Assembly (NCBI RefSeq): GCF_030811835.1
Contig: NZ_JAUSRO010000003.1
Coordinates: 364,150 to 428,149, forward strand
Origin: Variovorax ginsengisoli
GTDB taxonomy: Bacteria; Pseudomonadota; Gammaproteobacteria; Burkholderiales; Burkholderiaceae_C
Reading direction: 5' to 3'
Length of the DNA stretch: 64,000 bases
The notes below the pieces were generated by a model. It was not told the DNA's origin and ran no database searches. It saw only the letters and a program-made list of their open reading frames with translations. Positions 18,137 to 28,644 of this stretch are shown piece by piece. Both the position numbers and the translations under genes were made by a program. How positions within the stretch are numbered: position 1 is the stretch's first letter; every line of letters begins with the position of its first letter.

Positions 18137-19273
18137 ATGGCCCTCATTCAGTACCTGACCCAGATCCAGTTCGAATTCGGCGCGGTGCGCCTGCTAGCCA
18201 GCGAGTGCACGCGCATCGGCATCCAGCGGCCGCTGATCGTCACCGACGCGGGTGTGCGTGCTGCCGGCATCCTGCAGAAGGCGCTGGATGCACTGGGCGA
18301 CCTGCCGGTGGCCGTGTTCGATGAGACGCCGTCCAATCCGACCGAGGCGGCCGTGCGCGCGGCCGTTGCGGTGTACCGCAGCGGCCGTTGCGACGGTCTG
18401 ATCGCCGTGGGTGGGGGCTCTGCCATCGACTGTGCCAAGGGCGTGGCGATTGCCGCGACGCACGAGGGGCCGCTCAAGACCTACGCAACCATCGAAGGCG
18501 GCTCGGCGCTCATCACTGAAAACGTGGTGCCGCTGATTGCCGTGCCCACCACCAGCGGCACCGGCAGCGAGGTGGCGCGTGGCGCCATCGTGATCGTCGA
18601 CGACCACCGCAAGCTTGGCTTCCACAGCTGGCACATCCTGCCCAAGGCGGCCATCTGCGACCCAGAACTCACGCTGGGCCTGCCGCCGCGCCTGACGGCC
18701 GCCACCGGCATGGACGCGATCGCGCACTGCATGGAAACCTTCATGTCGGCCGCCTTCAACCCGCCGGCCGACGGCATCGCGCTCGACGGGCTGGAGCGTG
18801 CCTGGGGCCACATCGAGCGCGCCACGAAGGACGGCCAGGACCGCGAGGCGAGACTGAACCTCATGAGCGCATCCATGCAGGGTGCCATGGCCTTCCAGAA
18901 GGGCCTGGGCTGCGTGCATTCGCTCAGCCACAGCCTGGGCGGCGTGGATCCACGGCTGCACCACGGCACGCTCAACGCCCTCTTCCTGCCGGCGGTGATC
19001 CGCTTCAACGCGGGCGCCGAATCGGTGCAGAAAGAGCAGCGCCTGCAGCGCATGGCCCAGGCCATGCATCTCGATTCCGCGGGCGACCTGGGCGACGCCA
19101 TCCGCGACATGAGCGCGCGTCTGGGCCTGCCCACCGGTCTGGCCGAGGTCGGTGTGACGCCAGCGTTGTTCGAGCAAGTGATCGACGGGGCCATGGCCGA
19201 CCACTGCCACAAGACCAACCCGCGCCTGGCCACCCGCGAGGACTACCGCGAGATGCTCACGGCGTCGATGTAA
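18137..19273 (+). CDS. Iron-containing alcohol dehydrogenase
   Basis: 378 residues, the usual length for group III alcohol dehydrogenases. The NAD-binding motif is GGGSAIDCAKG (~residue 95) and the second cofactor motif TTSGTGSE (~140). The metal ligands are in GMDAIAHCMETF (Asp and His) and CVHSLSHSLGG (two His). It oxidises an alcohol or reduces an aldehyde with NAD(P)H. It is a single-gene unit, divergent from the hydrolase operon and convergent with sbcB. Its 3' end lies in a short tandem repeat. The substrate cannot be read from sequence. Confidence 0.9.
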   Translation: MALIQYLTQIQFEFGAVRLLASECTRIGIQRPLIVTDAGVRAAGILQKALDALGDLPVAVFDETPSNPTEAAVRAAVAVYRSGRCDGLIAVGGGSAIDCAKGVAIAATHEGPLKTYATIEGGSALITENVVPLIAVPTTSGTGSEVARGAIVIVDDHRKLGFHSWHILPKAAICDPELTLGLPPRLTAATGMDAIAHCMETFMSAAFNPPADGIALDGLERAWGHIERATKDGQDREARLNLMSASMQGAMAFQKGLGCVHSLSHSLGGVDPRLHHGTLNALFLPAVIRFNAGAESVQKEQRLQRMAQAMHLDSAGDLGDAIRDMSARLGLPTGLAEVGVTPALFEQVIDGAMADHCHKTNPRLATREDYREMLTASM

Positions 19274-19299
19274 AGCGTCAATGTAAGGCGTCGATGCTT
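19261..19299 (+). repeat. Three tandem copies of a 13-base unit across the alcohol dehydrogenase stop codon
   Basis: GGCGTCGATGTAA, AGCGTCAATGTAA and GGCGTCGATGCTT follow each other directly. The first copy contains the last codons and TAA stop of the dehydrogenase gene. The second also carries the TAA, so the pattern looks like a recent slippage duplication of the gene end that has begun to diverge. Confidence 0.6.
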
Positions 19300-19315
19300 C
19301 CAGATTTGCGCTGAT

Positions 19316-20758
19316 TCAGGGCGACGGCGCGATCGCCTCGGCATACTCATACAGCAGGCCCAGCAATTCCTCGCCACGCTCGTCGGTCGTCTCGGCCGCA
19401 GCGTCGATCTCGGCAAAGAACTGATCGACATTGCGCGCACCGCCCTCGCCTTCCATCAGGCGCGCCGCGCGGTGCGCTTCCCAGCGCTCGGCCTCGTCGG
19501 GCGTGAGCGTTTCGACGAAGTTGCGGGCACGGTAGCGAAACAGGATCTCTTCGAGCCGAGGGTCGTCGAAACCGGTGCGCGACAGCGCCAGTTCGGCCGG
19601 CGACAGGCCGCGCAGCTGGTTCAGCCGCCGCCGGTCGGCATTGCCGACGAAGCCGCCGTACAGGTCTTCGTCAACATCGGGCGCGGCCTCCTTCGGGCGC
19701 TCGTAAACCTGCGTCCAGATGGCGCTCATGTCGGGCAGGCCCTGGGCGAGGGCGGCGTGGCGCATGGCGGTGTCGAGGTCGATGTTCCAGCGCGCGGCCA
19801 TCGCCGGGGCCAGCGTCTTGAGGTTGCCCACCACCATCGGCGACTTGTTCAGGTGGATGCCCTTGATCGGCAGCCGGACCACGCCCTCGGGCAGTTCGGC
19901 GGTGCGGGTGAAGAGGCGCTGGCGCAGCGTAGGTACGTCCATGTCGCGCAGTTCGCTGGGGTCGTGTGCGAGGTCCCAGGCCAGCAGCTCGTTCTTGTTC
20001 GTCGGGTGGCTGGCCAGCGGCCACATCACGGCGAGGCAGCCGCGCTCGGCCGGAAACATGCCCGACACGTGGAGGAAGGGCTTGGCCGTCTCGCGCGTGG
20101 CCGGCAGGCCGAGCTCGCTCGCCACCCGGTCCTTGCGGTGCAGGCCGAAAGCAAAATCGAAGAGCCGCGGCTGCGCGTTGCGGATGAGCCGGGCCAGCGC
20201 GATGGTGGCGCGCACGTCCGACAGCGCATCGTGCGCGGCTTCGTGCAGCAGCCCGTTGGCGCGCGCCAGGTCGCCGAGCTTGAAGCTGGGCTTGCCGTCT
20301 TCCTTCGTTGGCCACTGGATGCCATCCGGTCGCAACGCATAGGTCAGGCGCACCACATCGAGCAGGTCCCACCGGCCGCAGTCGTTCTGCCATTCGCGGG
20401 CGTACGGGTCGATCAGGTTGCGCCAGAACAGGAAGCGCGTCACCTCGTCGTCGAAGCGGATCGTGTTGTAGCCCACGCCGATGGTGCCGGGCTGCGCGAA
20501 GGCGGCCTCGATGCGCGAGGCGAATTCATGCTCGGGAAGGCCGCGTTCCAGGCAGGTCTGGGGGGTGATGCCGGTGATCAGGCAGGCCTCGGGGCTCGGC
20601 AGGTAGTCCGGGGCTGGCTTGCAATAGACCATGAGCGGCTCGCCCACTTCGTTGAGTTCGGCATCGGTGCGGATGGCTGCGAACTGCGAGGGGCGATCGC
20701 GGCGAGGCACGGCACCGAAGGTTTCGTAGTCGTGCCAGAGAAAGGTGTGTGCGGACAT
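19316..20758 (-). CDS. sbcB: Exodeoxyribonuclease I
   Basis: 480 residues, the same size as E. coli ExoI. The DEDDh nuclease motifs are visible: HDYETFG at the start (first Asp and Glu), GYNTIRFDDE, and HDALSDVRA with the catalytic His and Asp. The C-terminal half keeps the SH3-like and helical domains that wrap single-stranded DNA. It degrades single-stranded DNA 3'-5' in recombination and mismatch repair. It follows the cardiolipin synthase gene by only six bases, so the two are probably co-transcribed. Confidence 0.93.
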   Translation of the reverse strand: MSAHTFLWHDYETFGAVPRRDRPSQFAAIRTDAELNEVGEPLMVYCKPAPDYLPSPEACLITGITPQTCLERGLPEHEFASRIEAAFAQPGTIGVGYNTIRFDDEVTRFLFWRNLIDPYAREWQNDCGRWDLLDVVRLTYALRPDGIQWPTKEDGKPSFKLGDLARANGLLHEAAHDALSDVRATIALARLIRNAQPRLFDFAFGLHRKDRVASELGLPATRETAKPFLHVSGMFPAERGCLAVMWPLASHPTNKNELLAWDLAHDPSELRDMDVPTLRQRLFTRTAELPEGVVRLPIKGIHLNKSPMVVGNLKTLAPAMAARWNIDLDTAMRHAALAQGLPDMSAIWTQVYERPKEAAPDVDEDLYGGFVGNADRRRLNQLRGLSPAELALSRTGFDDPRLEEILFRYRARNFVETLTPDEAERWEAHRAARLMEGEGGARNVDQFFAEIDAAAETTDERGEELLGLLYEYAEAIAPSP

Positions 20759-20764
20759 GCGGTG

Positions 20765-22210
20765 TCAGAGCAAAGGGGAAAACAGACGGGCGAGCGCGTC
20801 GCCGAGGCGGCGCCAGAAGGGCTGGTGCCGCTGGGCGCGCACCGGCGCGGCGCTGTGCAGGTCGGTTTCGAACTGCGCGGCGAGCGGCCGGGCCAGCGTC
20901 GGACCATACACCACCGCCATCACCTCGAAATTCAGGCGAAAACTGCGGTTGTCGAAGTTGGCGGTGCCAATCATGGCGCAGTCGTCGTCGACCACCAGCG
21001 TCTTGGAGTGCAGCATGCGCGCCTTGTACTCCCAGATCTTCACGCCAGCGGTCAGCAGTTCGTCGTAGTACGAGCGCGCTGCGGCGCTCACGATGGCCGA
21101 GTCGCTGCGTCGCGGCACGAGCAGGCGTACATCGACGCCACGCAGCGCGGCGCTGGTGAGCGCCATCAGGGCCGGTTCGCCGGGTACGAAGTACGGCGTG
21201 GTGAGCCAGGCGCGACGGTCGGCCGAATGGATCGCCGCGACATGCATGCGGTGGATGGCCTCGAGCGGCGTGTCGGGGCCGCTGGTCACGATCTGCAGCG
21301 GAATGTCGCCCGCCTCCATGGGCGGCATCATGTGGCCGATCGTCTGGTCGACGTTCTTGAGGTTCTCGCCCGTGGCGTAGGCCCAATCCTCGAGGAAGGT
21401 GGTCTGCAGCCAGCGCACGGCGATGCCTTCAAAGCGCAGATGCACATCGTGGTAGGCGTCGGGGCGCTTGCGGCGGTCTTCCTCGTCGGTGATGTTCACC
21501 CCGCCGGTGAAGCCCACCCGGCCGTCGCACACCACGATCTTGCGGTGGCTGCGGTAGTTCGTCACCGGGCGAAGGCGGCGGCCGATCCGGGTCTCGTGGA
21601 ACAGCGCCACCTGGACTCCCGCGGCATGCAGCGGTGCCATGAACGTGCGGCCGATGCGCTTGGAGCCCAGCGCATCAAGCAGCAAGCGCACCTTCACGCC
21701 CTGCCCGGCCCGCTCGATGAGCAGGTCGCGCAAGGCGATGCCGATGCGGTCGGGTTCGTAGATGTAGTACTCGAGGTGGATGTGGTCGGTCGCGGCATGG
21801 ATGGCTGCGAAGATCGCATCGAAGGTGGCAGCGCCACCCGACAGCAACTCGGCACGCGTGGCGCTAGAGACCGGAATGCCGCAGGCGGCGGTTCCCAACG
21901 CAGCGAGTTGGCGCACAGCGGTGGGGACGTCAGAGATGGCGTGGCGAAACACAGTGCCGTCGGCTTGCGCCTGGGCGTTGACGCGGCTGCGCAGACGCTT
22001 GAGACGCTGCTTCTTCAGCCGCTGCGGCCCGAGAAAGTAGTAGACGATGAAGCCGCCGAAGGGCAGCAGCGCGAGCGACAGAATCCAGCTCATCGTGGAG
22101 ACGGGTGCGCGCTTTTGCATCACGATCCACACCGACAGCACGGCAATGTAGGCACTCCAGGCCACAGAGAGCCCGGTTTTCCATTCAGCGCTGAGTTCGG
22201 GGAGCGTCAA
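20765..22210 (-). CDS. cls: Cardiolipin synthase (phospholipase D superfamily)
   Basis: 481 residues, matching ClsA. Two N-terminal membrane helices (~10-65) are followed by two HKD motifs: HRKIVVCDGRVGFTGG (~residue 225) and HSKTLVVDDDCAMIG (~400), each with the downstream Asp and Gly-rich end. It condenses two phosphatidylglycerols into cardiolipin at the inner membrane. It sits after the clpA terminator and ahead of sbcB. Whether it corresponds to ClsA or another paralogue is not resolved here. Confidence 0.92.
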   Translation of the reverse strand: MTLPELSAEWKTGLSVAWSAYIAVLSVWIVMQKRAPVSTMSWILSLALLPFGGFIVYYFLGPQRLKKQRLKRLRSRVNAQAQADGTVFRHAISDVPTAVRQLAALGTAACGIPVSSATRAELLSGGAATFDAIFAAIHAATDHIHLEYYIYEPDRIGIALRDLLIERAGQGVKVRLLLDALGSKRIGRTFMAPLHAAGVQVALFHETRIGRRLRPVTNYRSHRKIVVCDGRVGFTGGVNITDEEDRRKRPDAYHDVHLRFEGIAVRWLQTTFLEDWAYATGENLKNVDQTIGHMMPPMEAGDIPLQIVTSGPDTPLEAIHRMHVAAIHSADRRAWLTTPYFVPGEPALMALTSAALRGVDVRLLVPRRSDSAIVSAAARSYYDELLTAGVKIWEYKARMLHSKTLVVDDDCAMIGTANFDNRSFRLNFEVMAVVYGPTLARPLAAQFETDLHSAAPVRAQRHQPFWRRLGDALARLFSPLL

Positions 22211-22225
22211 GGTGGGGGAGATAAA

Positions 22226-22262
22226 GAAAAAGGCCGGGAGCTGCGATGCTACCGGCCTTTGC
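22226..22262 (-). terminator. Rho-independent terminator after clpA
   Basis: Reading the minus strand, AAAGGCCGG pairs with CCGGCCTTT across a 14-base loop and is followed by a T-rich tail. It lies 31 bases past the clpA stop and ahead of cls, separating the clp and cls-sbcB units. Confidence 0.8.
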
Positions 22263-22293
22263 CTTCAGTCCGGGTCCACGACCCGACGGGACG

Positions 22294-24615
<2,322 letters not shown>

Positions 24616-24669
24616 GAGATTTCCTTTTGCCTTGCTGTAAATAAATTGTCAGATGGGTTGGAGTGCGGT

Positions 24670-25038
24670 TTATTCAACCGGTTCACTGACGCATTGGAGC
24701 GGATGACCAGCCTGGTGCGCCGCTTCCATCACCTGGTTGACCTTGGTCGCAGCCATGTCGCGGGAGTAAACGCCGCATACGCCGCGGCCGTCGAGATGGA
24801 TCTTGAGCATGATCTGGGTGGCGCTTTCCCGGTCCTTGTTGAAGAACTCCTGGATCACCACCACGACAAACTCCATGGGCGTGTAGTCGTCATTGAGCAT
24901 GACGACCTGGTACATCTGCGGGGGGGCCGTTTTCTGGGGGCGCCGCTCCAGGACGACCGCGTCACCATCGTCGCGCCGCGGCTTGGTTGCCGGTGGCGTC
25001 TTCGGGGTGGAGGGGATTCGGGTTGCCATGAATTTCAT
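24670..25038 (-). CDS. clpS: ATP-dependent Clp protease adaptor protein ClpS
   Basis: 122 residues from the ATG at 25038; an in-frame ATG three codons later (25029) is equally possible. The core motif [11 protein letters not shown] binds N-degrons and the ClpA N-domain, and a disordered Pro/Lys/Arg-rich N-terminal tail (~1-38) precedes it, as in other ClpS proteins. It recruits N-end-rule substrates to ClpAP. The promoter should lie in the 200-base gap to icd, which also contains the icd terminator. Confidence 0.95.
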   Translation of the reverse strand: MKFMATRIPSTPKTPPATKPRRDDGDAVVLERRPQKTAPPQMYQVVMLNDDYTPMEFVVVVIQEFFNKDRESATQIMLKIHLDGRGVCGVYSRDMAATKVNQVMEAAHQAGHPLQCVSEPVE

Positions 25039-25167
25039 TCTATCGAGGAGCCCAGCGCCTTGCCGATGCCTGAGGAGTTGGTGTCATATTACGGACAAAT
25101 CAAGGGGTGGGAGCGAGCGAATACGAAGGTACCCACCCTTCACCTTGCCCAGATGGGTACGAAAGCA

Positions 25168-25212
25168 AGAAAAAAGCCCTGTGGCCGCGCGGTACGGACA
25201 TCAGGGCTTGGC
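25168..25212 (-). terminator. Rho-independent terminator after icd
   Basis: On the minus strand AAGCCCTG pairs with CAGGGCTT across a loop of about 20 bases and is followed by a run of T. It begins some 30 bases past the icd stop, upstream of clpS. Confidence 0.75.
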
Positions 25213-25239
25213 TTCCAGCGGACCGACCGACCGTCGATG

Positions 25240-26499
25240 TCACATGTTGTCGATCATCACTTGGCCGAAGCCCGAGCAGCTCACCTGCGTCGCACCGTCC
25301 ATCATGCGGGCGAAGTCATAAGTCACCTTCTTGCTGACGATCGACTTCTCGATCGCGCTGATGATCAGGTCGGCCGCTTCAGTCCAGCCCATGTGGCGCA
25401 GCATCATCTCGGCAGACAGAATCTCGGAGCCGGGATTCACATAATCCTTGCCGGCATACTTGGGCGCCGTGCCGTGCGTGGCCTCGAACATCGCCACCGT
25501 GTCACTGATATTCGCGCCCGGCGCAATGCCGATCCCGCCCACCTGGGCCGCCAGCGCATCGGACACGTAGTCGCCATTCAGGTTGAGCGTGGCCACCACC
25601 GAATACTCCGCCGGACGCAGCAGGATCTGCTGGAGGAACGCGTCGGCGATGCTGTCCTTGATGGTAATGTCCTTGCCGGTTTTGGGGCTCTTCACCCGCA
25701 TCCAGGGACCACCGTCGATCAGCTCCGCGCCGAATTCCTTGGCGGCCAGACCGTAAGCCCAGTCCCGAAACGCGCCCTCGGTGAACTTCATGATGTTGCC
25801 CTTGTGCACGATCGTGACCGAAGGCTTCTCGTTGTCGATGGCGTACTGGATCGCTTTGCGCACGAGCCGTTCGGTGCCTTCACGCGAGACCGGCTTGATG
25901 CCGATGCCCGACGTATTGGGAAACCGGATTTTCTTGATGCCGAATTCTTCCTGCAGAAATCGGATGAGTTTTTTGGCTTTTTCGCTTTCGGCTTCGAATT
26001 CGATGCCAGCGTAGATGTCTTCCGAATTTTCCCGGAAGATCACCATGTTGGTCTTTTCCGGCTCCTTGACCGGTGACGGCACGCCCTTGAAGTAGCGGAT
26101 GGGCCGCAAGCAAACATAAAGGTCGAGTTCCTGGCGCAGTGCCACATTCAACGACCGGATGCCGCCGCCGATGGGGGTCGTCAGCGGACCCTTGATCGAC
26201 ACAAGATACTCGCGCACCACCGCCAGCGTTTCTTCGGGCAACCACACATCGGGGCCGTAGATGCGAGTGGCTTTCTCGCCCGCGAAGACTTCCATCCAAT
26301 GGATTTTCTTCTTGCCTTCGTAAGCCTTGGCCACCGCTGCGTCGACCACCTTGATCATCACCGGCGTGATGTCGGCACCGGTGCCATCGCCCTCGATGAA
26401 TGGAATGACGGGTTGATCAGGAACGTTCAGCGTGCCATCGGCCTTGACGGTGATCTTCTGGCCTTCTGAGGGGACCGCGATGTGCTGATAGCTGGACAT
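25240..26499 (-). CDS. icd: Isocitrate dehydrogenase, NADP-dependent
   Basis: 419 residues, the size of E. coli Icd. The active-site stretch [10 protein letters not shown] contains the serine phosphorylated by AceK in enterobacteria, and [10 protein letters not shown] and [11 protein letters not shown] carry substrate- and cofactor-binding residues. It converts isocitrate to 2-oxoglutarate and CO2 in the TCA cycle. The ATG at 26499 is preferred to an in-frame TTG at 26505. It is divergent from a small exported protein; a promoter region with a TAGAAT-like element lies between them. Confidence 0.96.
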   Translation of the reverse strand: MSSYQHIAVPSEGQKITVKADGTLNVPDQPVIPFIEGDGTGADITPVMIKVVDAAVAKAYEGKKKIHWMEVFAGEKATRIYGPDVWLPEETLAVVREYLVSIKGPLTTPIGGGIRSLNVALRQELDLYVCLRPIRYFKGVPSPVKEPEKTNMVIFRENSEDIYAGIEFEAESEKAKKLIRFLQEEFGIKKIRFPNTSGIGIKPVSREGTERLVRKAIQYAIDNEKPSVTIVHKGNIMKFTEGAFRDWAYGLAAKEFGAELIDGGPWMRVKSPKTGKDITIKDSIADAFLQQILLRPAEYSVVATLNLNGDYVSDALAAQVGGIGIAPGANISDTVAMFEATHGTAPKYAGKDYVNPGSEILSAEMMLRHMGWTEAADLIISAIEKSIVSKKVTYDFARMMDGATQVSCSGFGQVMIDNM

Positions 26500-26688
26500 G
26501 TGCAATGTGGCTCCGAGGTGACAGTCGGCGGTTCAACGTAAATTAGACCGACGGAATAGCCGTAGAATTTTAGACGCAACCGGAGGAGCCCGAAGTTCTG
26601 TCAACCGCAGCCATGCCGGCTTCGTTGTTTGCAGACCTTCTGCTGGCCGGGAGGCGCTTTAAATCAATTTGTCCACAGAGGAAATCGT

Positions 26689-27012
26689 ATGAACAAAGTT
26701 CTCGCAGTCATGATCGCAGGCCTGTTCGCAGCTGGCGCCTACGCCCAGAACCCCACGGGCAAGACCCCGGAACAAGGCGCACTGCCCAGCGGCAAGGCTG
26801 TCGACAAGGCCGAAGCCAAGGTGGCTTCGCGTCCGGCCGGTGTGGCTCCTGCTGCTGGTGGCGACATCAACAAGACGCCCGAAGGCGGCGCAGTTGGCGT
26901 CGACAAGGCTGCTGTGGCTGGCCAAAAGCGCGCTTCCACGCGTGACGCCCGTCACCTGAACAAGGACGGCAGCGTGAAGAAGAAGACCGTGCAAGGCGGT
27001 ACGCCGAAGTAA
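26689..27012 (+). CDS. Small exported protein of unknown function
   Basis: 107 residues from the ATG at 26689, which has AGAGGAA as ribosome site. A signal peptide (MNKVLAVMIAGLFAAGAYA) should be cleaved before QNP. The mature part is low-complexity, rich in Ala, Gly, Lys and Pro, and contains repeated KTPE-G-A elements, so it may be disordered. It is followed immediately by a strong terminator and is probably monocistronic. The next gene has a very similar signal peptide, suggesting a related pair. I do not recognise a functional domain. Confidence 0.75.
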   Translation: MNKVLAVMIAGLFAAGAYAQNPTGKTPEQGALPSGKAVDKAEAKVASRPAGVAPAAGGDINKTPEGGAVGVDKAAVAGQKRASTRDARHLNKDGSVKKKTVQGGTPK

Positions 27013-27031
27013 TTCGGACGGCCCCCGGGTC

Positions 27032-27061
27032 AAAAAAACGTCCTTCGGGACGTTTTTTTTT
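27032..27061 (+). terminator. Strong rho-independent terminator
   Basis: AAAAAAACGTCC and GGACGTTTTTTTT pair around a UUCG tetraloop, one of the most stable loop types, with a long T run. It lies 20 bases after the stop of the small exported protein gene. Confidence 0.92.
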
Positions 27062-27164
27062 GCCTGATCGACAAGCACATGCCGTCAACCGCGCTGCTGC
27101 TGCGCCGTTGTAGGAGAACCTCCATCGGGGGGTGTCCAGAACCAATGACTACACAGGATCTCTC

Positions 27165-27365
27165 GTGAACAAAATCATCGCTGCCCTCTTTGCAGGCCTC
27201 TTCGCTGTCGGTTCCTTCGCCCAGACGCCACATGCACCGGCGCACGCACCAGCAGCCAGGCACGCCGTGAAACACACACCCAAGCACGCCAAGAAGAAGG
27301 CCGTCCACAAGGTCCATGTCAAGCACACCGCCAAGCGCGCCGTGCATAAGGCACACGCGGTCTGA
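27165..27365 (+). CDS. Small exported histidine- and lysine-rich protein
   Basis: 66 residues from a GTG start at 27165, preceded by AGGA. The signal peptide (VNKIIAALFAGLFAVGSFA) closely resembles that of the preceding gene. The mature part, about 47 residues from QTP, has about ten His and nine Lys among Ala and Val in HA, HK and KH steps. Such a basic, His-rich peptide could bind metal ions or polyanions; this is inference only. It has its own terminator downstream. An upstream in-frame ATG at 27132 would bury the signal peptide and is less likely. Confidence 0.7.
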   Translation: MNKIIAALFAGLFAVGSFAQTPHAPAHAPAARHAVKHTPKHAKKKAVHKVHVKHTAKRAVHKAHAV

Positions 27366-27396
27366 GCGATGTAAGCTCCACCGCGGTGTTGGAACG

Positions 27397-27421
27397 ATGC
27401 CCGCTCTCCGCGGGCATTTTT
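27397..27421 (+). terminator. Rho-independent terminator after the His-rich protein
   Basis: ATGCCCGC pairs with GCGGGCAT over a five-base loop and is followed by TTTTT. It begins 32 bases after the stop codon. Confidence 0.85.
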
Positions 27422-27447
27422 GATTTGGTCATTCCTTTGAGGTCCCT

Positions 27448-27912
27448 ATGTTCGCTCGCCCTCTTTCCTCGGTGCTGCTCGCAGCCGCAGCCTTCCTCGC
27501 GCCTTTACATGCCGCCTGGTCCCAGCCGCAACCGCAAATGAACCTGCAACGGGTGGAACTGCACGCCGGCATGTACAACATCGATGCGCAGGTGGCGGTC
27601 ACGCCTCAGGAACAGGAGATCGGCCTGATGTTCCGCCAGGAGATGCCCCAGCAAGAAGGCATGTTGTTCATGTTCCGGCAGCCTTCGACGCAGTGCTTCT
27701 GGATGAAGAACACGGTGCTGCCGCTGACCGCTGCGTTCGTGGCGGACGACGGCCGTATCGTCAACCTGGTCGACATGAAGCCGCAGACGCTCGACTCCCA
27801 CTGCTCTGAAGAACCGGTGCGTTTCGTGCTGGAGATGAACCAGGGCTGGTTTGCCAAGAAGAGCATCAAGAAGGGCTTCAAGCTCGTCGGAGCCCCGTTC
27901 GGTTCGAAGTGA
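27448..27912 (+). CDS. DUF192-family exported protein
   Basis: 154 residues with a signal peptide (~1-25). The DUF192 core is recognisable from the EIGLMFR and MLFMF stretches, FWMKNTVLPL, and the C-terminal VLEMNQGWF segment. The family is widespread, and its biochemical role is not established. The ribosome site GAGG lies six bases before the ATG. It stands alone between two terminators, so it is probably transcribed from its own promoter in the short gap upstream. Confidence 0.85.
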   Translation: MFARPLSSVLLAAAAFLAPLHAAWSQPQPQMNLQRVELHAGMYNIDAQVAVTPQEQEIGLMFRQEMPQQEGMLFMFRQPSTQCFWMKNTVLPLTAAFVADDGRIVNLVDMKPQTLDSHCSEEPVRFVLEMNQGWFAKKSIKKGFKLVGAPFGSK

Positions 27913-27934
27913 GCCGAAAGCGCGCTCCAGAACG

Positions 27935-27966
27935 AAAAAAGCCGATCTCAAGGGTCGGCTTTTTTG
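27935..27966. terminator. Bidirectional terminator between the DUF192 gene and sodB
   Basis: AAAAAAGCCGA pairs with TCGGCTTTTTT over a nine-base loop. The A-rich and T-rich flanks let it act on both strands, ending the DUF192 transcript and the converging sodB transcript. Confidence 0.88.
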
Positions 27967-28014
27967 CCTGAACGCGCGCAGCCGTGGCCGCGCGCGTTCA
28001 GATAAATCAACGGG

Positions 28015-28596
28015 TCAAGCGAAGTTCTTTTCCGCGAATTCCCAGTTCACCAGCTTGGCCAGGAAGGTCTCCACGAACTTGGGGCGCAGGTTGCGGTAGT
28101 CGATGTAGTAGGCATGCTCCCAGACGTCGACGGTCAGCAGGGCCTTGTCTTCGGTGGTCAGGGGCGTACCGGCCGCACCGGTGTTGACGATATCGACCGA
28201 GCCATCGGCCTTCTTCACGAGCCAGGTCCAGCCGGAACCGAAATTGCCGACGGCCGACTTCACGAAGGCTTCCTTGAAAGCGTCATAGCTTCCCCACTTG
28301 GTTTCGATGGCCTTGGCCAGTGCGCCACTCGGAGCGCCGCCGCCTTGCGGCTTCATGCAGTTCCAGAAAAAGGTGTGGTTCCAGATCTGTGCGGAGTTGT
28401 TGTACACGCCGCCGCTCGACTTCTTGACGATTTCTTCGAGCGTCATGCTCTCGAACTCAGTGCCCTTCTGGAGGTTGTTCAGGTTCACGACGTAGGCATT
28501 GTGGTGCTTGCCGTAGTGGTATTCGAGCGTTTCCTTCGAATACTCGGGCGCCAGGGCGTCCATTGCGTAAGGCAGGGGTGGCAGAACGTGTTCCAT
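28015..28596 (-). CDS. sodB: Superoxide dismutase, iron type
   Basis: 193 residues, the typical cytoplasmic Fe-SOD length. Metal ligands are visible: His in [10 protein letters not shown], His in WNHTFFW, and Asp and His in [24 protein letters not shown] is typical of the Fe form. It converts superoxide to oxygen and hydrogen peroxide. I chose the ATG at 28596 because the family starts MEHxLPPLPY; an in-frame ATG at 28632 adds 12 unrelated residues. It follows xseA by 48 bases on the same strand. Confidence 0.95.
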   Translation of the reverse strand: MEHVLPPLPYAMDALAPEYSKETLEYHYGKHHNAYVVNLNNLQKGTEFESMTLEEIVKKSSGGVYNNSAQIWNHTFFWNCMKPQGGGAPSGALAKAIETKWGSYDAFKEAFVKSAVGNFGSGWTWLVKKADGSVDIVNTGAAGTPLTTEDKALLTVDVWEHAYYIDYRNLRPKFVETFLAKLVNWEFAEKNFA

Positions 28597-28644
28597 CTTT
28601 TTTCTCGCGGGTTGGTTGGTCGAACGGATCATTCTAGAAAAAAA

